64,000 bases of DNA from Hyperoodon ampullatus (Eukaryota; Chordata; Mammalia; Artiodactyla; Ziphiidae): positions 161,549,980-161,613,979 of the forward strand of contig OX457057.1 of the NCBI GenBank assembly GCA_949752795.1. The letters run 5' to 3'. Below are positions 22,656 to 37,600 of this stretch, piece after piece. Made by a program: the position numbers and the translations under genes. The first letter of the stretch is position 1. Each line of letters starts with the position of its first letter. Below the pieces are notes generated by a model. That model was not told the origin of the DNA. It ran no database searches and saw only the letters and a list, made by a program, of their open reading frames with translations.

Positions 22656-25600
22656 CTGAAAAAGAAAGAAAACACAGGTCTTTTCAAGAGGTTCTCACCC
22701 TCTCCCATTCTAGATCTTTACTAACGTGTGTTACAACCATCTTCTGGTTAGGTGGTGCCAATTACCAATGGCAAATCAGAGAGAAAGAGACTCAGAAACC
22801 AGTCAAAAAATGGATAGGAGATGAGGATGGGGGATCATGCACAGAGATAAAATAAATCTTGTTAGGATGAGGGCAAAGAAGAGAGGAAAAAATATGTACT
22901 TGTGAATAAGGAAGGGAAGATATCTTTCTAGGACATCAAAAAAATAAATTGGATATAATTCCAATTCCAGGGAAGAATCCTTAAGCTCCCTTACTTCCTC
23001 CTCTCAGCAGTGAGCAAAATGGTGTCCCATGGGCCTTCTCTATTGTGAAAGTGGTTCCAATTCCAAGTCTGCCAGCATAAAAACAAAACTGACCAAACTG
23101 ACCATAAAAAATGAAAATTAACATTAATTAACATTAACTGTGTTTGCTAAGAAATTCCAAAAGCCAATTATTAACCACAAAAAGAATTCCTTGGGAATTA
23201 GTTTAACTAAGAAGAAATAATCTTTTCAATGGAATAAACTGCTGGGAACTCCATGCTGAGAGTTCTTAATAGCCACGGAAGTGGATACTAGCATCCTCAC
23301 ATGTGTACTCTAGACCAGGGCTACTGAAGGAGCTGGTCTATGAATTGTTTGAGCCTGCCTGCAATGAGAGAAGGAGCTTTTGCCAACATATAAGCCAACA
23401 CACTGCTTCCTTCAAGAAAGTCCTCCTCTAGGAAAAAAAAAAAATCTAGGGGAGCTAAACAATGTGCTATTGTGTTGTCCATCATCACAAATGCTTCATA
23501 GACTAGTATCGGTATGCTGACTACATTCTGAAAAGCACTGCTGTAGAGCTTAAAATTACAGATTTCAAAAATTCAGAAAAAAATCAGGCATAATCCAATA
23601 TCTTATTCATCTTTGCATCTTTAGCATCTAGCAGCAGTAGCATGTGGTACATGTGCCATACATTTATGATAAATTAAATTAAGGAGAATTTTACAGGGTA
23701 TTCTAAAAAGTAAAACTCTGACCGCAAGACTATAATTAATGCCCACTAGAGTGGAAAAGAGACAGTGAGTTCTAGTGAAATAATGGGGCTTTACAGGAAG
23801 TCATTGATGAGCTCAGATTTTAAAAGGTATAAAAACATGAAAGCAGGGACACATGATGAAAGAATTTAAAAGAGTAGCAAAACTTCTGCTTCCAGACATG
23901 ATGCTAATTAAACAGGGATTGAAAAATAATCTCTCCTGCTTTAAACACTGAAAAACTGGACAAAGTATATAAAACAACAGCTTTCAGACACTGAACAACA
24001 AGCTCAGAGGACAGTGCTCCCTGAGAGACGGGAAACAAAGTGAGCCCTACAAGTGCCTGAGCTCACTGTCAAAATAAAGCCCAGGCTGCAGTACAGGGAG
24101 GGAGAGTCCACATTGAGCCTGGAGGTCTCACTGTGCTGAGAAGACAGAGTTTGGAATTCATGGAGGCCAGGTGTCTGGAATTCGTGGGGGAAAAGTACAA
24201 GTGAAGAGGCAGCTGCAGAGAGAGAAGAAGCTGGAGACCTGCAGAGGTCGCTTTGAGTCTTAGGCTGGGTAGTGATCTGGCTCACGTATGTGAGGGGACC
24301 ACCAAGGCCAGGGAGAAAACCTACGTGAAAGGAGTAGGCAGAACAAACACTAGGCATTTTATACTGGGGCAAAATAGTTTGTGTTCCCACCAGCTACAGT
24401 GTAAAGACGTCCTAACACATAGGACATCAAGTCCCATCAATACCCTCAGAAAGGTACTGCCTGCCTAGCAGGGCCAACAGACTTAAGGCTTTTCTAAATC
24501 AGCCTAATGAAACCTAAAATAAACACAGTAATAATCAAACCAATTTCAGGTAATTTAATTACATTCCTACCCCCCCAATAAATTATACATACACAGCAGG
24601 GAGGGAGGGAAGGAAGGAAGAAGGAAGGGAGGGAGGGAGGGAGGAAGGAAGAAAAAGAGATTCAGCCAACAATATATAATTCAGCATCTGCCATCCAATA
24701 AAAAATTACCAGATATACAAAGGAGCAGAGAAATATGACTTGTAATTAGGAGAAAAACCAATCAATAGAAGCCAATTCAGAAGTGACAGATGACAGAATG
24801 CAGAAGTGATACATATGCTAGAATCACAAGACATGGGTATTAAAATAGCTGTCATAAGAACACACCAAGTATTCAAGAAGTGAATGATGAGTATGCTGAA
24901 GAGAAAGATGGAAGATATAAAAAAGACCCAAACCAAACCCTAGAGATTATAAATTGAACTTCTGAGATGAAAAATATACTGGATGGGAAAAGAACATATT
25001 AAACACTGAACAGGAAAAGGTTATACTATGCTCATAGATCAGAAGACTCAATATTGTTAACACGTCACTTCTCCCCAACTTGATCTAGAGATTAAAAAAA
25101 AATCCCAATAAACTTTTAGCAGGCTTTCAGTAGAAATTAAATTAATCCTAAAATTCATATGGAATATGACCTAGAATAATAGCCAAAACAATTTGAAAAA
25201 GAAGAAATTTATATGATTTCAACACTTATTATAAAGCCACAAAAATCAAGACAGTGGTATAAAGGCAGACGTAATAGTAATAGAACAGAATGAAAGTCCA
25301 GAAATAGACCCTCACATATACAACTTAATTGGCTTTTGACAAAGACATCAAGGCAGTTTAATGGAGAAAGGACAGTCTTTTCAATAAATCATGCTGAAAC
25401 AGCTGAATAATTATATGTAATCAAAATAAACATTGATCCTTACATCACACCATACACAAAAATTAACGAATTGGATCACAGACCTAATGCAGGACCTAAA
25501 ACTACAGAATTTTTATAAGAAAATGTAGGAGAAAGTCTTAGTTACTTGAGTTAGGAAAGATTTCTAAATAGGACACAAAAAGTTCAAACTATAAAGGAAA

Positions 25601-28600
25601 AAAAATCAACAAATCTGATTTCATCAAAAGGAAAACTTTTGCTCTTCCAAGGATGCTGTTAAGGAAATGAAAAGGCAAGCCACTTACCTGAAATATTTGC
25701 AACAGATGTATCTGACAAAGGTTCTGTATCCAGAATAAAGAAGTTTTACAAATCAATAAAAAGAAGATAATCCAATAAAAATGCACAAATACTTGAACAG
25801 GCAATTCACTAAAGAAGATATACAGATGGTACATAAACACATGAAAACATAGTCAACATCACTGGCAAATAGGGAAATGTAAATTAAAACCACAATAAGA
25901 TACCACCACACACCCACTAGAATGGTAAAAGTTTAAAAGACTGGCAATATAATATGTTGCCAAGAAGATGAAGCAATCAGAACTTACTTATATCGCTGGT
26001 GTGAATTACCAAATGGTTCAGCCACTTTGGAAAACATTTTGGCAGTTCTTAAAAAGTTAAACAGGGGCTTCCCTGGTGGTGCAGTGGTTAAGAATCCACC
26101 TGCCAATGCAGGGGACACAGGTTCCATCCCTGGTCCAGGAAGATCCCATGTGCCGCAGAGTAACTAAGCCTGTGCGCCACAACTACTGAGCCTGAGCTCA
26201 AGAGCCCGTGAGCCACAACTACTGAGCCCGTGTGCCACAACTACTGAAGCCCGCACGCTTACAGACCATGCTCCGCAACAAGAGAAGCCACTGCAATGTG
26301 AAGCCCGTGCACTGCAACAAAGGGTAGCCCCCACTCGCTGCAACTAGAGAAAGCCCATGCGCAGCAACAAAGACCCAACGCAGCCAAAAATAAATAAATA
26401 AATAGATAGATAGATTTATTAAAAAGAAAAGTTAAACATTAAACATGCAGTTAGCATATGACTCAGCAATTCCACTCCAAGGTACTTGCTGAATAGAAAT
26501 AAAAAACATATGTCTACACAAAGAGCTGTATGTGAACACTCACAGCAGCTTTATTCATAATGGCCCAAATCTGGAAACAATCCAGATGTCTGTCATCTGG
26601 TGAACAGATAAACAAATTGTGGTATTTCCATACAACTGGGTACTACTCAACAATGAATAGGAACAAACTTTAGACACCACCAACAACATAAATGAATCTC
26701 TAAAAATCACGCTAAATGAAAGAAATCAGACATAAAAACGACATACTGTATGACTCCCTTTATATGAAATTCTAGAAAAGGAAAAGTAACATGCCAGAAG
26801 CCAGGAAGTAGGGGTAGGGAATGACTGCAAAGGGATATGAGGAAGCCTTTTAGACTGACGGAAATACTCTATTATCATGACTGTGGTGCTTATTACAAGA
26901 CTGTACACATTTGTCAGAACTCATAGCATTGTACACTTAAAAACTGGCAAATTTTCCTGTGCATAAACCTGACCCCGCCACCCCCCAAATTGCAGAAAAA
27001 AAGAAGAGTGGCAAAGTGAAAGGGAACAATTGGAGGAGTTCAGACAAATGCTAACATCAGCAATTTTTCAAGTCATGTTCTGAAAAGATAAATGAAGGTT
27101 TTTAACAACATGGCAAACCATTGTATTTGTCAACTGTATGTCAACCTACCTGAACCAGAGTGTTTTTGTGGGTAATCGACCACTGCAGGAGTTGAGTTGA
27201 GTGCTGCTGTGGACAGCTGAATTTGCTTTGGCCAAGTCTCAATGCTGCTAGGCTCAAACTGGCCACCTTCTGCTGACTGCTGTGACTGGATAAAAGAGAT
27301 GTAGAACTCCTCCAATTCGGGCAACGTGGGAGAATCTGAGCAACTCTTTAAGTTTGGTCGCTACAGAATGGGGAAAATGGGGCAAAAGCATGAAAAGTAA
27401 CTGTTAGTTCAACAGTAAGAATTAAGTCTATTTTGTTTCCTTACTTATATACAAAAGAATATTTTCATATCATAATTAATAAATAAAACTCCCCACTTTA
27501 AAAAATCTAGATACTCTCTGGAAAACAAGTCCTTCTCTAACTTAGTAACCATTAATTCAAGAAGCGTTTATTGAATGCATATTATGAGCAAACATGGTAC
27601 TGAGGGCTGCCAAGGAAGAACGGCAGGAAATGAGAGAAATAACATTCACTGAGCACTCATTGTCAGGCACAATGCTAGGTTCTTGGCATGTGTTTCTTCA
27701 ATGAAACATCAGAACGTTTTTCTAGGTTAGGTGTTATTACATCTTCTTTTTTTTTTTTTTTTTTAAAGAATGGGAATAGAGGGAAATCTCTCTTTTTTAA
27801 AAAAATTTATTTATTTATTTATTTATTTTTGGCTGTGTTGGGTCTTCATTTCTGTGCGAGGGCTTTCTCTAGTTGTGGCAAGTGGGGCCACTCTTCATCG
27901 CAGTGCGCGGGCCTCTCACTGTTGCGGCCTCTCTTGTTGTGGAGCACAGGCTCTGGACGCACAGGCTCAGCGGCCATGGCTTACAGGCCCAGCCGCTCCG
28001 TGGCATGTGGGATCCTCCCAGACCAGGGCTCGAACCCGTGTCCCCTGCATTAGCAGGCAGACTCTCAACCACTGCGCCACCAGGGAAGCCCTGTTACATC
28101 TTCTTTATTAACGCTTCCTTTACTTAGCATAATGCTTTTTTACAAGAGGATTACCAAGTTATCCAATGTCAACCAGTAAGCGACAAGGCAGAGATGAACT
28201 CAGGCTAGCCTATGTTCTCTCTGCTCCATCACACCGCCTCCCAGTAAATACGATCCCTGTCCCTAAGGAGCTCACAGTCCTCGGCTAGGGAAACAGTACA
28301 CGTGCTGCAGGTGGCCATGAAGAAGGCATTAACTGCATTCCGCAGCATCAACAACATGCTAGGAGAACACAAAGGACTTAAAGGAAGGCTCCTCAGAAGA
28401 AGTGACAAACTGGAGTACTAAGAATCAGGGTTTGAGAGGAAAAGATGAACTTCCCAAACAAAGCCTCGATTTGGGCTAAAGTGAATGAAGTGCCAAATTT
28501 TAATCAATAGATCCTATATCCTACCACAGAGTTGCTGCTGAAATAGCCACAGTTTACGGTGACTCAGAGAATTCGTCTTCTGTGATGCTAACTAACTGGC

Positions 28601-31600
28601 ACTGACGATTAAGTGGGCCCCATCAGGACCAGGCCGTAACGAACCAACCTAAGTGGCTTACAGCCTGGGATCTGCCCAGGGTAAACTGAAACAAAATTTA
28701 TACAGACAGAAAATGTAGCTTTGTGTGTTCTTTAGGCTGTGGAGTAGACATTTAATATCAGCTGGCATTCCTTTTGCATTCCTTTTTTCTTCCATTACAA
28801 AACACCTTGTTCATTTTCAAACATGGCTGGCATGGATGTGACTGATATATAATTATGTCATATACAAATGGCTGTGCCCCTTTATTTGGCAGCAAAAATG
28901 AAAACCCTAAAAGTCCACATAGCTATCCTGCCATACAATATGCTACTTCAGGAGAGCGAAGAGCTGGATTCAAATTTTTGCTTAATTTATGCAACTTCAT
29001 GTATGTGCTTTAGCTACCCTTTAAGTTTATTCTCACTGAAAATGAGGTTCTTTCAATAAAGCTCCAGTGATAATTAAGTAAATATTAATATGGCAAACTT
29101 TTAGAGCTGGAAAGATCATTAGTCCAAATCAGTCCTTGCAGAGGATAAACTAAGGCCCCAAAAGCCAACTTGTTCAAACTTGTGGTAAAGACTAAGCCAT
29201 AGATTACAGAACTCCCAGACAGGTGTTTTTTACACTAAGCCCTGCTGCCTATTTTCAGTAGTTTAACAACAATCAAAATCAGAAACCGTTTTTTAAAAGC
29301 TGTATCTTTTTTCTTTCCTGATAAATATGATTTTGAAGAAAGACAAATTGTTAAAACATATTTAAATGCATTCTGACAGCTTTTCACACTGGAAAAAAAA
29401 GAACACAGGTGAATGCCTTCTAAATTTGTATGCCAGTACTGAAAGCAAGTACTTGTGGTCAACTTAAGCACTTAATTGAAAAGTAAGAGTCTCTTCCTCT
29501 AAACAGTGGTTTAGAGTGCTGCTGCTCAAAATGTGATTCACCATCAAGCAGCTTCAGCATCACCTGGAAGCTTGTAAGACATGGAGAACTTCAGTCCCCA
29601 TACCAGATCTGCTCAATCAGAATCTGCATTTTCACAAGATTCTCAGGTGATCTGTATGAACATTATAGTTTGAGAAGCATTGCTCTACCAGATTTATCCC
29701 TCTGTAGTTATCAACTACTGACTCCCTCGTAGTTGTCTGAAAATATACCTTTATGGAACTAGAGGTTAGTAGCAGATTTTCAAGAAACGTGTTCATGGTT
29801 TCTGAAACATTAACTTATGCAATCAAAAGCATAGCCCCAAACCACAATAACATACACCTTCACGCCCACTAGGATGGCTATAATTTTTTTTTTTTTTTTT
29901 TGGCGGTACATGGGCCTCTCACTGCTGTGGCCCCTCACGTTGCAGAGCATAGGCTCCAGACGCACGGGCCCAGCCACTCCGCGGCTTGTGGGATCCTCCC
30001 GGACCGGGGCACGAACCTGTGTTCCCTGAATCGGCAGGCGGACTCTCAACCACTGCGCCACCAGAGAAGCCCCCTATAATTTTTTAAACTAGATAATAGC
30101 AAGTGTTGGCAAAGATGTGGACAAATTGGAACACTCTTATATTGCTGGTGGGAATGTAAAATGGTGCAACTGCTTGGAAAAGTCTGGCAATTCCTCAAAA
30201 CACTAAACACAGAGTTACCATAGGACCCAGCCATTCAACTCTTAGGTATATACCTAAGAAAACTGAAAACATATGTCCACATAAAAACACATACACAAGT
30301 GTCACAGCAGCATTATTCATAATAGCAGAAAAATAGAAACAATTCAAATGTCCTTCAGCTGATACATGGATAAACAAAACGTGGCCTATCCATACAATGG
30401 ATTATTCAGCCATAAAGAGAAGTAAAGCACTGATACATGATACAACATGATGAACCCTGAGAACATTACGCTAAGAAGCCAGACACAAAAGGCCACACAC
30501 TGTATTGATTCCAATTATATGAAATGTCCTGAAGAATAAGTAAATCAATAGAGAAAGTAAGATGAGTGGTTGCCTGGGGGGAAGAGGGTTGGGGAGGTTG
30601 GGTGGGGGTGACAGCTGAAGAATGCAGGGTTTCTTTTTGAGATAATGAAAATGTTCTGAAATTCTTACGGTGATGATGGAGGCACAATATGCTAGTAAAC
30701 TAGTGAATATACTAAAAGCCGTTGAATTGTACATTTTAAATGGGTGAACTGTATGGTATGTATATTATATCTCAATTAAGCTGAGGAGACAGAGGATGGA
30801 GTCTGAGCCCCACGAATGTGGAGGAGCTTTGACAATCTCCTCAGGCTTTCAGCCGAGATCTCCAAAGAATCATGCTTTAGGAGTAAGAGCCACATTCAAG
30901 GAGTAAGGACAACAGTGAAATACAGCAGTCCTCACCAAACCTAAACCAAGCCTCAATACGTGTGAAGGTGACTGGCCGGTATCTGCCAGCCACTAGACAA
31001 CTGAACCCTCTTTGGAGGAAGCTATCTCATCCAGAGCCTCTCTAATTTTTTACCCATCATGTTCAACATTCAATTAAAAAGAACCATGAGGGGGCTTCCC
31101 CAGTGGTGCAGTGGTTGAGAGTCCGCCTGCCGATGCAGGGGACACGGGTTCACGCCCCAGTCTGGGAAGATCCCGCATGCCGCGGAGCGGCTGGGCCCGT
31201 GAGCCATGGCCGCTGAGCCTGCACGTCCGGAGCCTGTGCTCCGCAACGGGAGAGGCCACAACACTGAGAGGCCCGCATACTGCAAAAAAAAAAAAAAAAA
31301 AAAGAACCATGAGGTATGCTCCGCCTGTCTTTCCCCTCCCCTGAATGCCCAAAACAGGATCAAATGACAAGATCAAATAAAGAAAAGACAGTAAGAACAC
31401 ACTCAAAGGTAATTCAGATATTGAAATCATCTGCGAAAAACTTTAAAATAACTATGATTAACATGTTCAAGAAAATGGAAGTTACAGACAAAATTGAGGA
31501 AAATATGGAGAAAACGGAGAACTGGAATCTATAAAATAAAGAATCAGGGCTTCCCTGGTGGCGCAGTGGTTGAGAGTCCACCTGCCAATGCAGGGGACAT

Positions 31601-34600
31601 GGGTTCGTGCCCCGGTCTGGGAAGATCCCACATGCCGCGGAGTGGCTAGGCCCGTGAGCCATGGCCGCTGAGTCTGCGCGTCCGGAGCCTGTGCTCCACA
31701 ACGGGAGAGACCACAGCAGTGAGAGGCCTGTGTACCGCAAGAAAAAAAAAAAAAAAAGGAAGACTAAAGTCAGAAATATGGGAAATTAAACATCATACTC
31801 CCGAACAACCAATGGGTCGAAAAAGATCAAAGGTAATTAGAAAATATTATGAGACAGACAAAAATGAAAACACAGAGTATACCAAAATTTATGGGATGCA
31901 GCAAAGGAAGAATTAAGAGGGATGTTTCTAGCAATAAAACATTAAAAACACATTAAAAAAGGAAGAAAGATCTCAAACAACTCAATTTTACACCTTAAGG
32001 AACTAAGAAAAGAAGAACAAACTAAGACCAAAGTCAGCAGAAGGAAATAGTAAAAATTAGAGCAGAAAAACAAATGGATTTTATTCCAGGGTTAGTGTTT
32101 TCTGCCAAAGCAACAAAAAGAAAAAAACTGGCCTAGATGATAGGACAGATACAGAACTTAAAATGTATGGTTAAGTGAAAATACCTGTTTTCTCTATCCC
32201 TAATGTAGAGGCTTAATCAATCTTTTAATTCTAGTCTCAGAATTTTTTTCTGGAGAGATGAATAACTATAGTAAGTTAACTGAAATTTATTTTTAAATAA
32301 ACATACATTTTTATGTATATGTATTGTTCCAAATGCTAAGAGAGGGATCATTAACCAGAATTTTACTTTCTAAAAATGAAAGTATTTCCTCATGAAAACT
32401 TGTAACAATAACATTCATTAGACATTTACCTTTTGAATTCTGGTTGTGCCAGTATTTTTTTCTTGAGCACCCAGTCCTTCTGGTTTTTGAACTTCTACTT
32501 TCTTCCCACTCACAAGGCCTGAAGGCTGCCATGGATCATCCCATATATCTTTGGGTGTAGAAAAACACCAATCCTATAGAGAAAAAAATTGCAACAATAA
32601 ACTGAGATATAGTGCCATATGGTCCAAATGGAGGATAACTTGGGCAAGGTAAAGGCAAAGAGGCAATGTATACTAAACAAGAAAAGATATTTATTAACTT
32701 TCTATATCAGTGTGAGTTTTCCCCCTTGCTTCACTGGTCCATGCCCAATACACTGAATTCCTCTGAATACACAGATCACATAAAAAAAACCATAACTCTC
32801 TTTGTAGTATCTTCTTTAATACTGTTTTCATGGTTAGATGATTTTCATGATCATCCGGTATTTAAATGGCACAAATAACAAGGGGCAACTTAAGTGCTGA
32901 TATTTCTTCTTTCTAAGAGCTGGTGGAAAATAAATTAAAATTTAAATATATAGGGCCCAATATTAGTAAATATACTCACTGCAGAGATCCAGACATAATA
33001 TTACAAGGCAATGCAATAAAAATTAAATTAGGGAAAACTGTTTATTTCTAGATCCTAAGGCTGTGACTAGGTGCCAATGGTAAAACAAAAATCATAATGA
33101 TGGATAGGATAGATAGCCACAATAAGTCCATGGTTTACTCTCCCCTGATTCATCCTGCCCCCATCCCTAACACTACCATCTTTGGTGGGGGTGGGAATAC
33201 ATTCTTCTGAATTATTGTCTGATTAATCCCTATGAAATGCAGAATGCATAGCTTTTTTGAGGCTTGGACAATTACATTAATATCTCCTTTTGCAGTAGTG
33301 ATTTGCGTTATGTTTTCCCAAGGATCTAACCTTCTGTGGCATTTCTTTACATGATGAATATGGTTTCTCTCCACCAAGCCTTGAGGTAGATAAGTGGGAG
33401 GCAGTATCACTTCCTTCTCCCATTCCAGCCTGCAAAGGTATCCAGTTCTCATCCCATATATCATCACCTATGGTTACTGACTCCAGGCATGGCATTCCAG
33501 TGGGAATCTCATCCTAGAATGTATCAGGTGACAAATAAAACTTTAATTTATGGTTCCTGTATGGATACATTTTGAAATTTAGGTTTACAATTTTTCCTAA
33601 CTCCAGGTAAAGATGGCAGTTCGAGTACATAATTTATTACTCTCTCTCTCTCCTGACACATCACCAAAATAAAATAATTTAAGGTATAAACTTATGGTCA
33701 AAGAGAATGTAAAAGGAGAAAACATCACCTATGTTCTGGATACAGGAAATCAGACAACTGACAACTTATTATGCAATCCTGAGAAAGTGGAATCCTGAGC
33801 TTGGAGCAGGAAAAACTGAGAGTCAACCCAAATTTATACCATAAATACTGCAAAAGTTCAGGAATTGCTCCTACAGAGTTTTTGGAATTGAGGGTGTAAA
33901 GTGGGAATGAAAACAAGAGCTCTCGTTAAAAGTCTGTGTAAGAAGCAGTTAGATCTCCAGGTACCCTCCCTTATTTAAAAAACCCAGGAAACTACACCTC
34001 TTCCTCCTGCTGGAAGACTAGAGGTCTTCTGGAGGGTAAAGCTGAGGATAGTGCAAGTACATAATAAAAACAGTAGAATTAAATGAAGCGTTGTTTTATA
34101 CTGAATATAGAGCTCTATCACTGTCTTTTTGATAGCAGGACAGAGATGAGAGTAAAGAATGCACAAACTTGAAGATAGATCCATTCTGATTATCCAGTCT
34201 GAATAACTGAGAAAAAAATTGGGAAAACAAACAAACGTACATACAAAAATAGAGCCTCAGGGAACTATGGGACAATACCAAAAGGTTTAACATTTGTGTC
34301 GTCAAAGTGCAAGAAAAAGAAGAGAAAGAATGCAGTGTAGAAAAGTTATTTGAAGAAATATGTCTGAAAACTTCCCAAATTTGGTTTGGGAAGACACAGA
34401 CCTACAGATTCGAAAAGGTTAGCAAAACTCAAACAGGATAAACTCAAAGAAATTCATGCCTACATAGATTACGATCAACATGGTGAAAACTAAACACAAA
34501 CAAATATCTTGAATGAAGCCAAAGAAAAATTACACATTATTATAGTGGAACAACAATTTCAACACTGCACATCTTGTATCAGAAAACATGAAAGCTAGAA

Positions 34601-37600
34601 GGAAGTGAAATGGAATTTTTAAAGGGTTGAAAGAAAAGAACTGGCAACCTAGAATTCTACATCCAGCAAAAGCATCCTTTAAGAATGAAGATGAAATAAA
34701 TACATTCTCAGTGAAGAAAACAAAAATAATTTGCTTTCCACAGACTTGCCCTAAAAGAATCATTAAAGGGAGTTCTTTGAATAGAAAGGAGATGATACCA
34801 GAAGGAAACTTGGAATATCAGAAATAAAGGAAGAGCAACAGAAAAAGTAGATATCTGGTTAAATATAATAGACTATTCCCCTCTTGAATTTTTCAGAATG
34901 TTTGAAGATGGAAAGCAAAAAATATAACATTATAAATTCTCAATATACATAGTTATTATACATAGTAGAAAATAAAGAAGGTGGGAAGGGGTAAAGACCT
35001 ATATGGTAGTAAGATACCTACATTCCACTTGAAGTGGTAAATATTGATTAAGTCCACTGTGAAAAGCCAAAGGTGTATATTGTAATTCCTAGAATAATCA
35101 GTACAAAACTATACATATACAATGAAAATGTAATAAGTAAATTAAAATAGGCTACTAAAGAAGAATGCTAGGGCTTCCCTGGTGGCGCAGTGGTTGAGAG
35201 TCCGCCTGCCGATGCAGGGGAAATGGGTTCGTGCCCCGGTCTGGGAAGATCCCACATGCCGTGGAGCGGCTGGGCCCGTGAGCCATGGCCGCTGGGCCTG
35301 TGTGTCCGGAGCCTGTGCTCCACAACGGGAGAGGCCACAACAGTGGGAGGCCCACATACCGCAAAAAAAAAAAAAAAAAAAAAAAAAAAAGAAGAATGCT
35401 AAATAATAAAAGAATACTACCAAAAAACTGTGGTACTAAAAGAAGAAAGGAAGAGCAAAGGAATGAAAAGCTGGGGAAATGAATAGAAAAATAATAAAAT
35501 GGTAGACCTAAAATCAAAACATATTGATAGGGCTTCCCTGGTGGTGCAGTGGTTGAGAGTCTGCCTGCCAGTGCAGGGGACACGGGTTCGTGCCCCAGTC
35601 CGGGAAGATCCCACATGCCGCGGAGCGGCTGGGCCTGTGAGCCATGGCCGCTGAGCCTGCACGTCCGGAGCCTGTGCTCCGCAACGGGAGATGCCACAGC
35701 AGTGAGAGGCCCGCGTACTGGGGAAAAAAAAAAACATATTGATAATTTTATTAAATGTGAATGGACTAAACATACTAATTAAAATTCAGATTGTTGTGCC
35801 TGGACCTAACCCTTCCCACCTGCAGGCTGGAACCAGCCCTGGGACACCCAGAACCATGCAGCCAGCTGTGCTGGAAACCAGCTCCACCACCAGCAGACCG
35901 GCACTGCAGAACCAGCCGACCCAGAACCTGGCCCAAGCCACCACACAAGGCAGGGCCTGGCAACCAACCAGGCTGAAAGCCAGCCTTGGCTACCAGTTCA
36001 CCCAGAGTAGTGGGCCCAGTCACTACAGAAGGGCCCATGCAGCCCACATGGGGGCATCCCTATAGAATATAGCTCTGGTGACGAAAGGGGAGTGTGCTGC
36101 TGGGCCCCACATGACGTCTCCTATATAAGGCCACTTTCCAAGAGCAGGATATGGAACAAACTAACCCAATATGTAGATATAAACACAGAGAACTAGGCAA
36201 AATGAAAAAGAGGAATATGTTCCACATGAAGGAATAAGACAAAACCCTAGGAAAGGAACTAAGTGGATATAAGCAATTTACCTAATAAAGAGTTTAAGGT
36301 AATGATCATAAGTATGCTCAACAAATGCAGAAGAAGAATGGATGAACACAGTGAGAAGTTTAACAAAGAATTATAAAATATAAAGAAGACCCAAACAGAG
36401 CTGAAGAATACAATAACGGAAATAAAAAATACACTAAAATATCAACGGTAGATTATATGGTACAGAGGAACATATCAGAAAACTGGAAGACAGAGTAGTG
36501 GAAATTATCCAAACTGAACAGAAAAAATAATTTTTTAAAATGAGGATAGTTTAATAAGAGGCCTCTGGGACATCAAGCATGCTAACATTCACATTATACA
36601 GGGGTCCTGGAAAGAGAAGAAAGAGAGAGAAAGGGGCAGAGAACTTACCTGAAGATGTAAATAGCTGAAAACTTCCCTAATTTGGGAAAGGACACAGATA
36701 TCCAGGTCCAGGAACCACAAAGAGTCCCAAACAAGATGAACCTAGAGGTCCACACCAAGACACATTATATTTAAAATGGTAGAAATTAAAGATAAAGAGA
36801 GAACCTTAAAAGCAGAGAGAGAAAAGCAACTAGTTATATATAAGAGAACTCCCATAAGACTATCAGCTGACTTCTCAGCAGAAACTTTGCAGGCCAGAAG
36901 GGAGTGGCATGATGTATGTCTTCAACCAAGAATACTCTATCCAGTAAGGCTATAATTCAGATTTGAAGGAGAGATAAAGAGTTTTAAAGACAAGCAAAAG
37001 CCAAAAGAGTTCAGCATCAGTTTTACAAGAAATGTTAAAGGGACTTCTCTAAGCAGAAAAGACCACAACTAGACATATAAAAATTATAAAAGGAAAATCT
37101 CATTGGTAAAAGCAAACATACAGTAAAGGTAGTAGATCAGCTACTTATAAAGCTAATAGGAAGGTTAAAAGATAAAAGTAGTAAAATAATCTATAACCAC
37201 AATAAGTAGTTAAGAGATACATAAAACAGAAAGATGTAAAATATGATGTCAAAAAAACACTATATGTGAGGCGGGGGAGGGAGTAAAACTGCAGGGTTGT
37301 TACAGTGTGTTTGAACTTGAGATCAGCAACTTAAAATAACTATATATATATGCCTTTAAAACTTTACATATATGTGTGTGTGTGTATATATATATATACA
37401 TATATATATACACACACACATACAGAGAGAAAGAGAGGGAGAGGGAGGGAGGAAAAGGGGGAGAGTTAGTTATATATAAACCTCATGGTAACCCCAAACC
37501 AAAACTCTATAATAGATATACACAAAGAGAAAGAAATCCAAACATAACACTAAAGATAGTCATCAAATCACAAGGAAAATGAGCAAAAGAAGAAAGGAAC

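Larger units (their letters stand above)
23880..26995 (+). mobile_element. Old L1 (5' UTR, ORF1 and ORF2 remnants, 3' UTR), antisense to TDRD5
   Basis: Begins with L1M-type 5' UTR ('cattgagcctggaggtctca'), then ORF1-like 'taaaatagctgtcataagaa', ORF2 C-terminal sequence from about 25080, and the 3' UTR to 26995 ('cattgtacacttaaaaactg'). Internally deleted and multiply frameshifted. A CHR SINE is inserted at 26064. Confidence 0.8.
33595..35790 (+). mobile_element. Old L1 5' UTR/ORF1 region with two SINEs inserted
   Basis: Starts near 'gtaaagatggcagttcgag', includes ORF1 C-terminal landmarks ('cctagaattctacatccagc', 'attaaagggagttctttgaa') and ends 'aatgtgaatggactaaacat'. Plus strand, antisense to TDRD5, heavily decayed. 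Confidence 0.7.

Noticed and set aside
35155..35697. A 180-codon minus frame across two SINEs
   Set aside because: Both ends are CHR SINE bodies (reverse complement); the same 'protein' recurs at every CHR copy in the window.
37365..37440. Z-DNA or regulatory TG/TA tract as a functional element
   Set aside because: It is an ordinary compound microsatellite inside a dead L1; nothing further supports a role.
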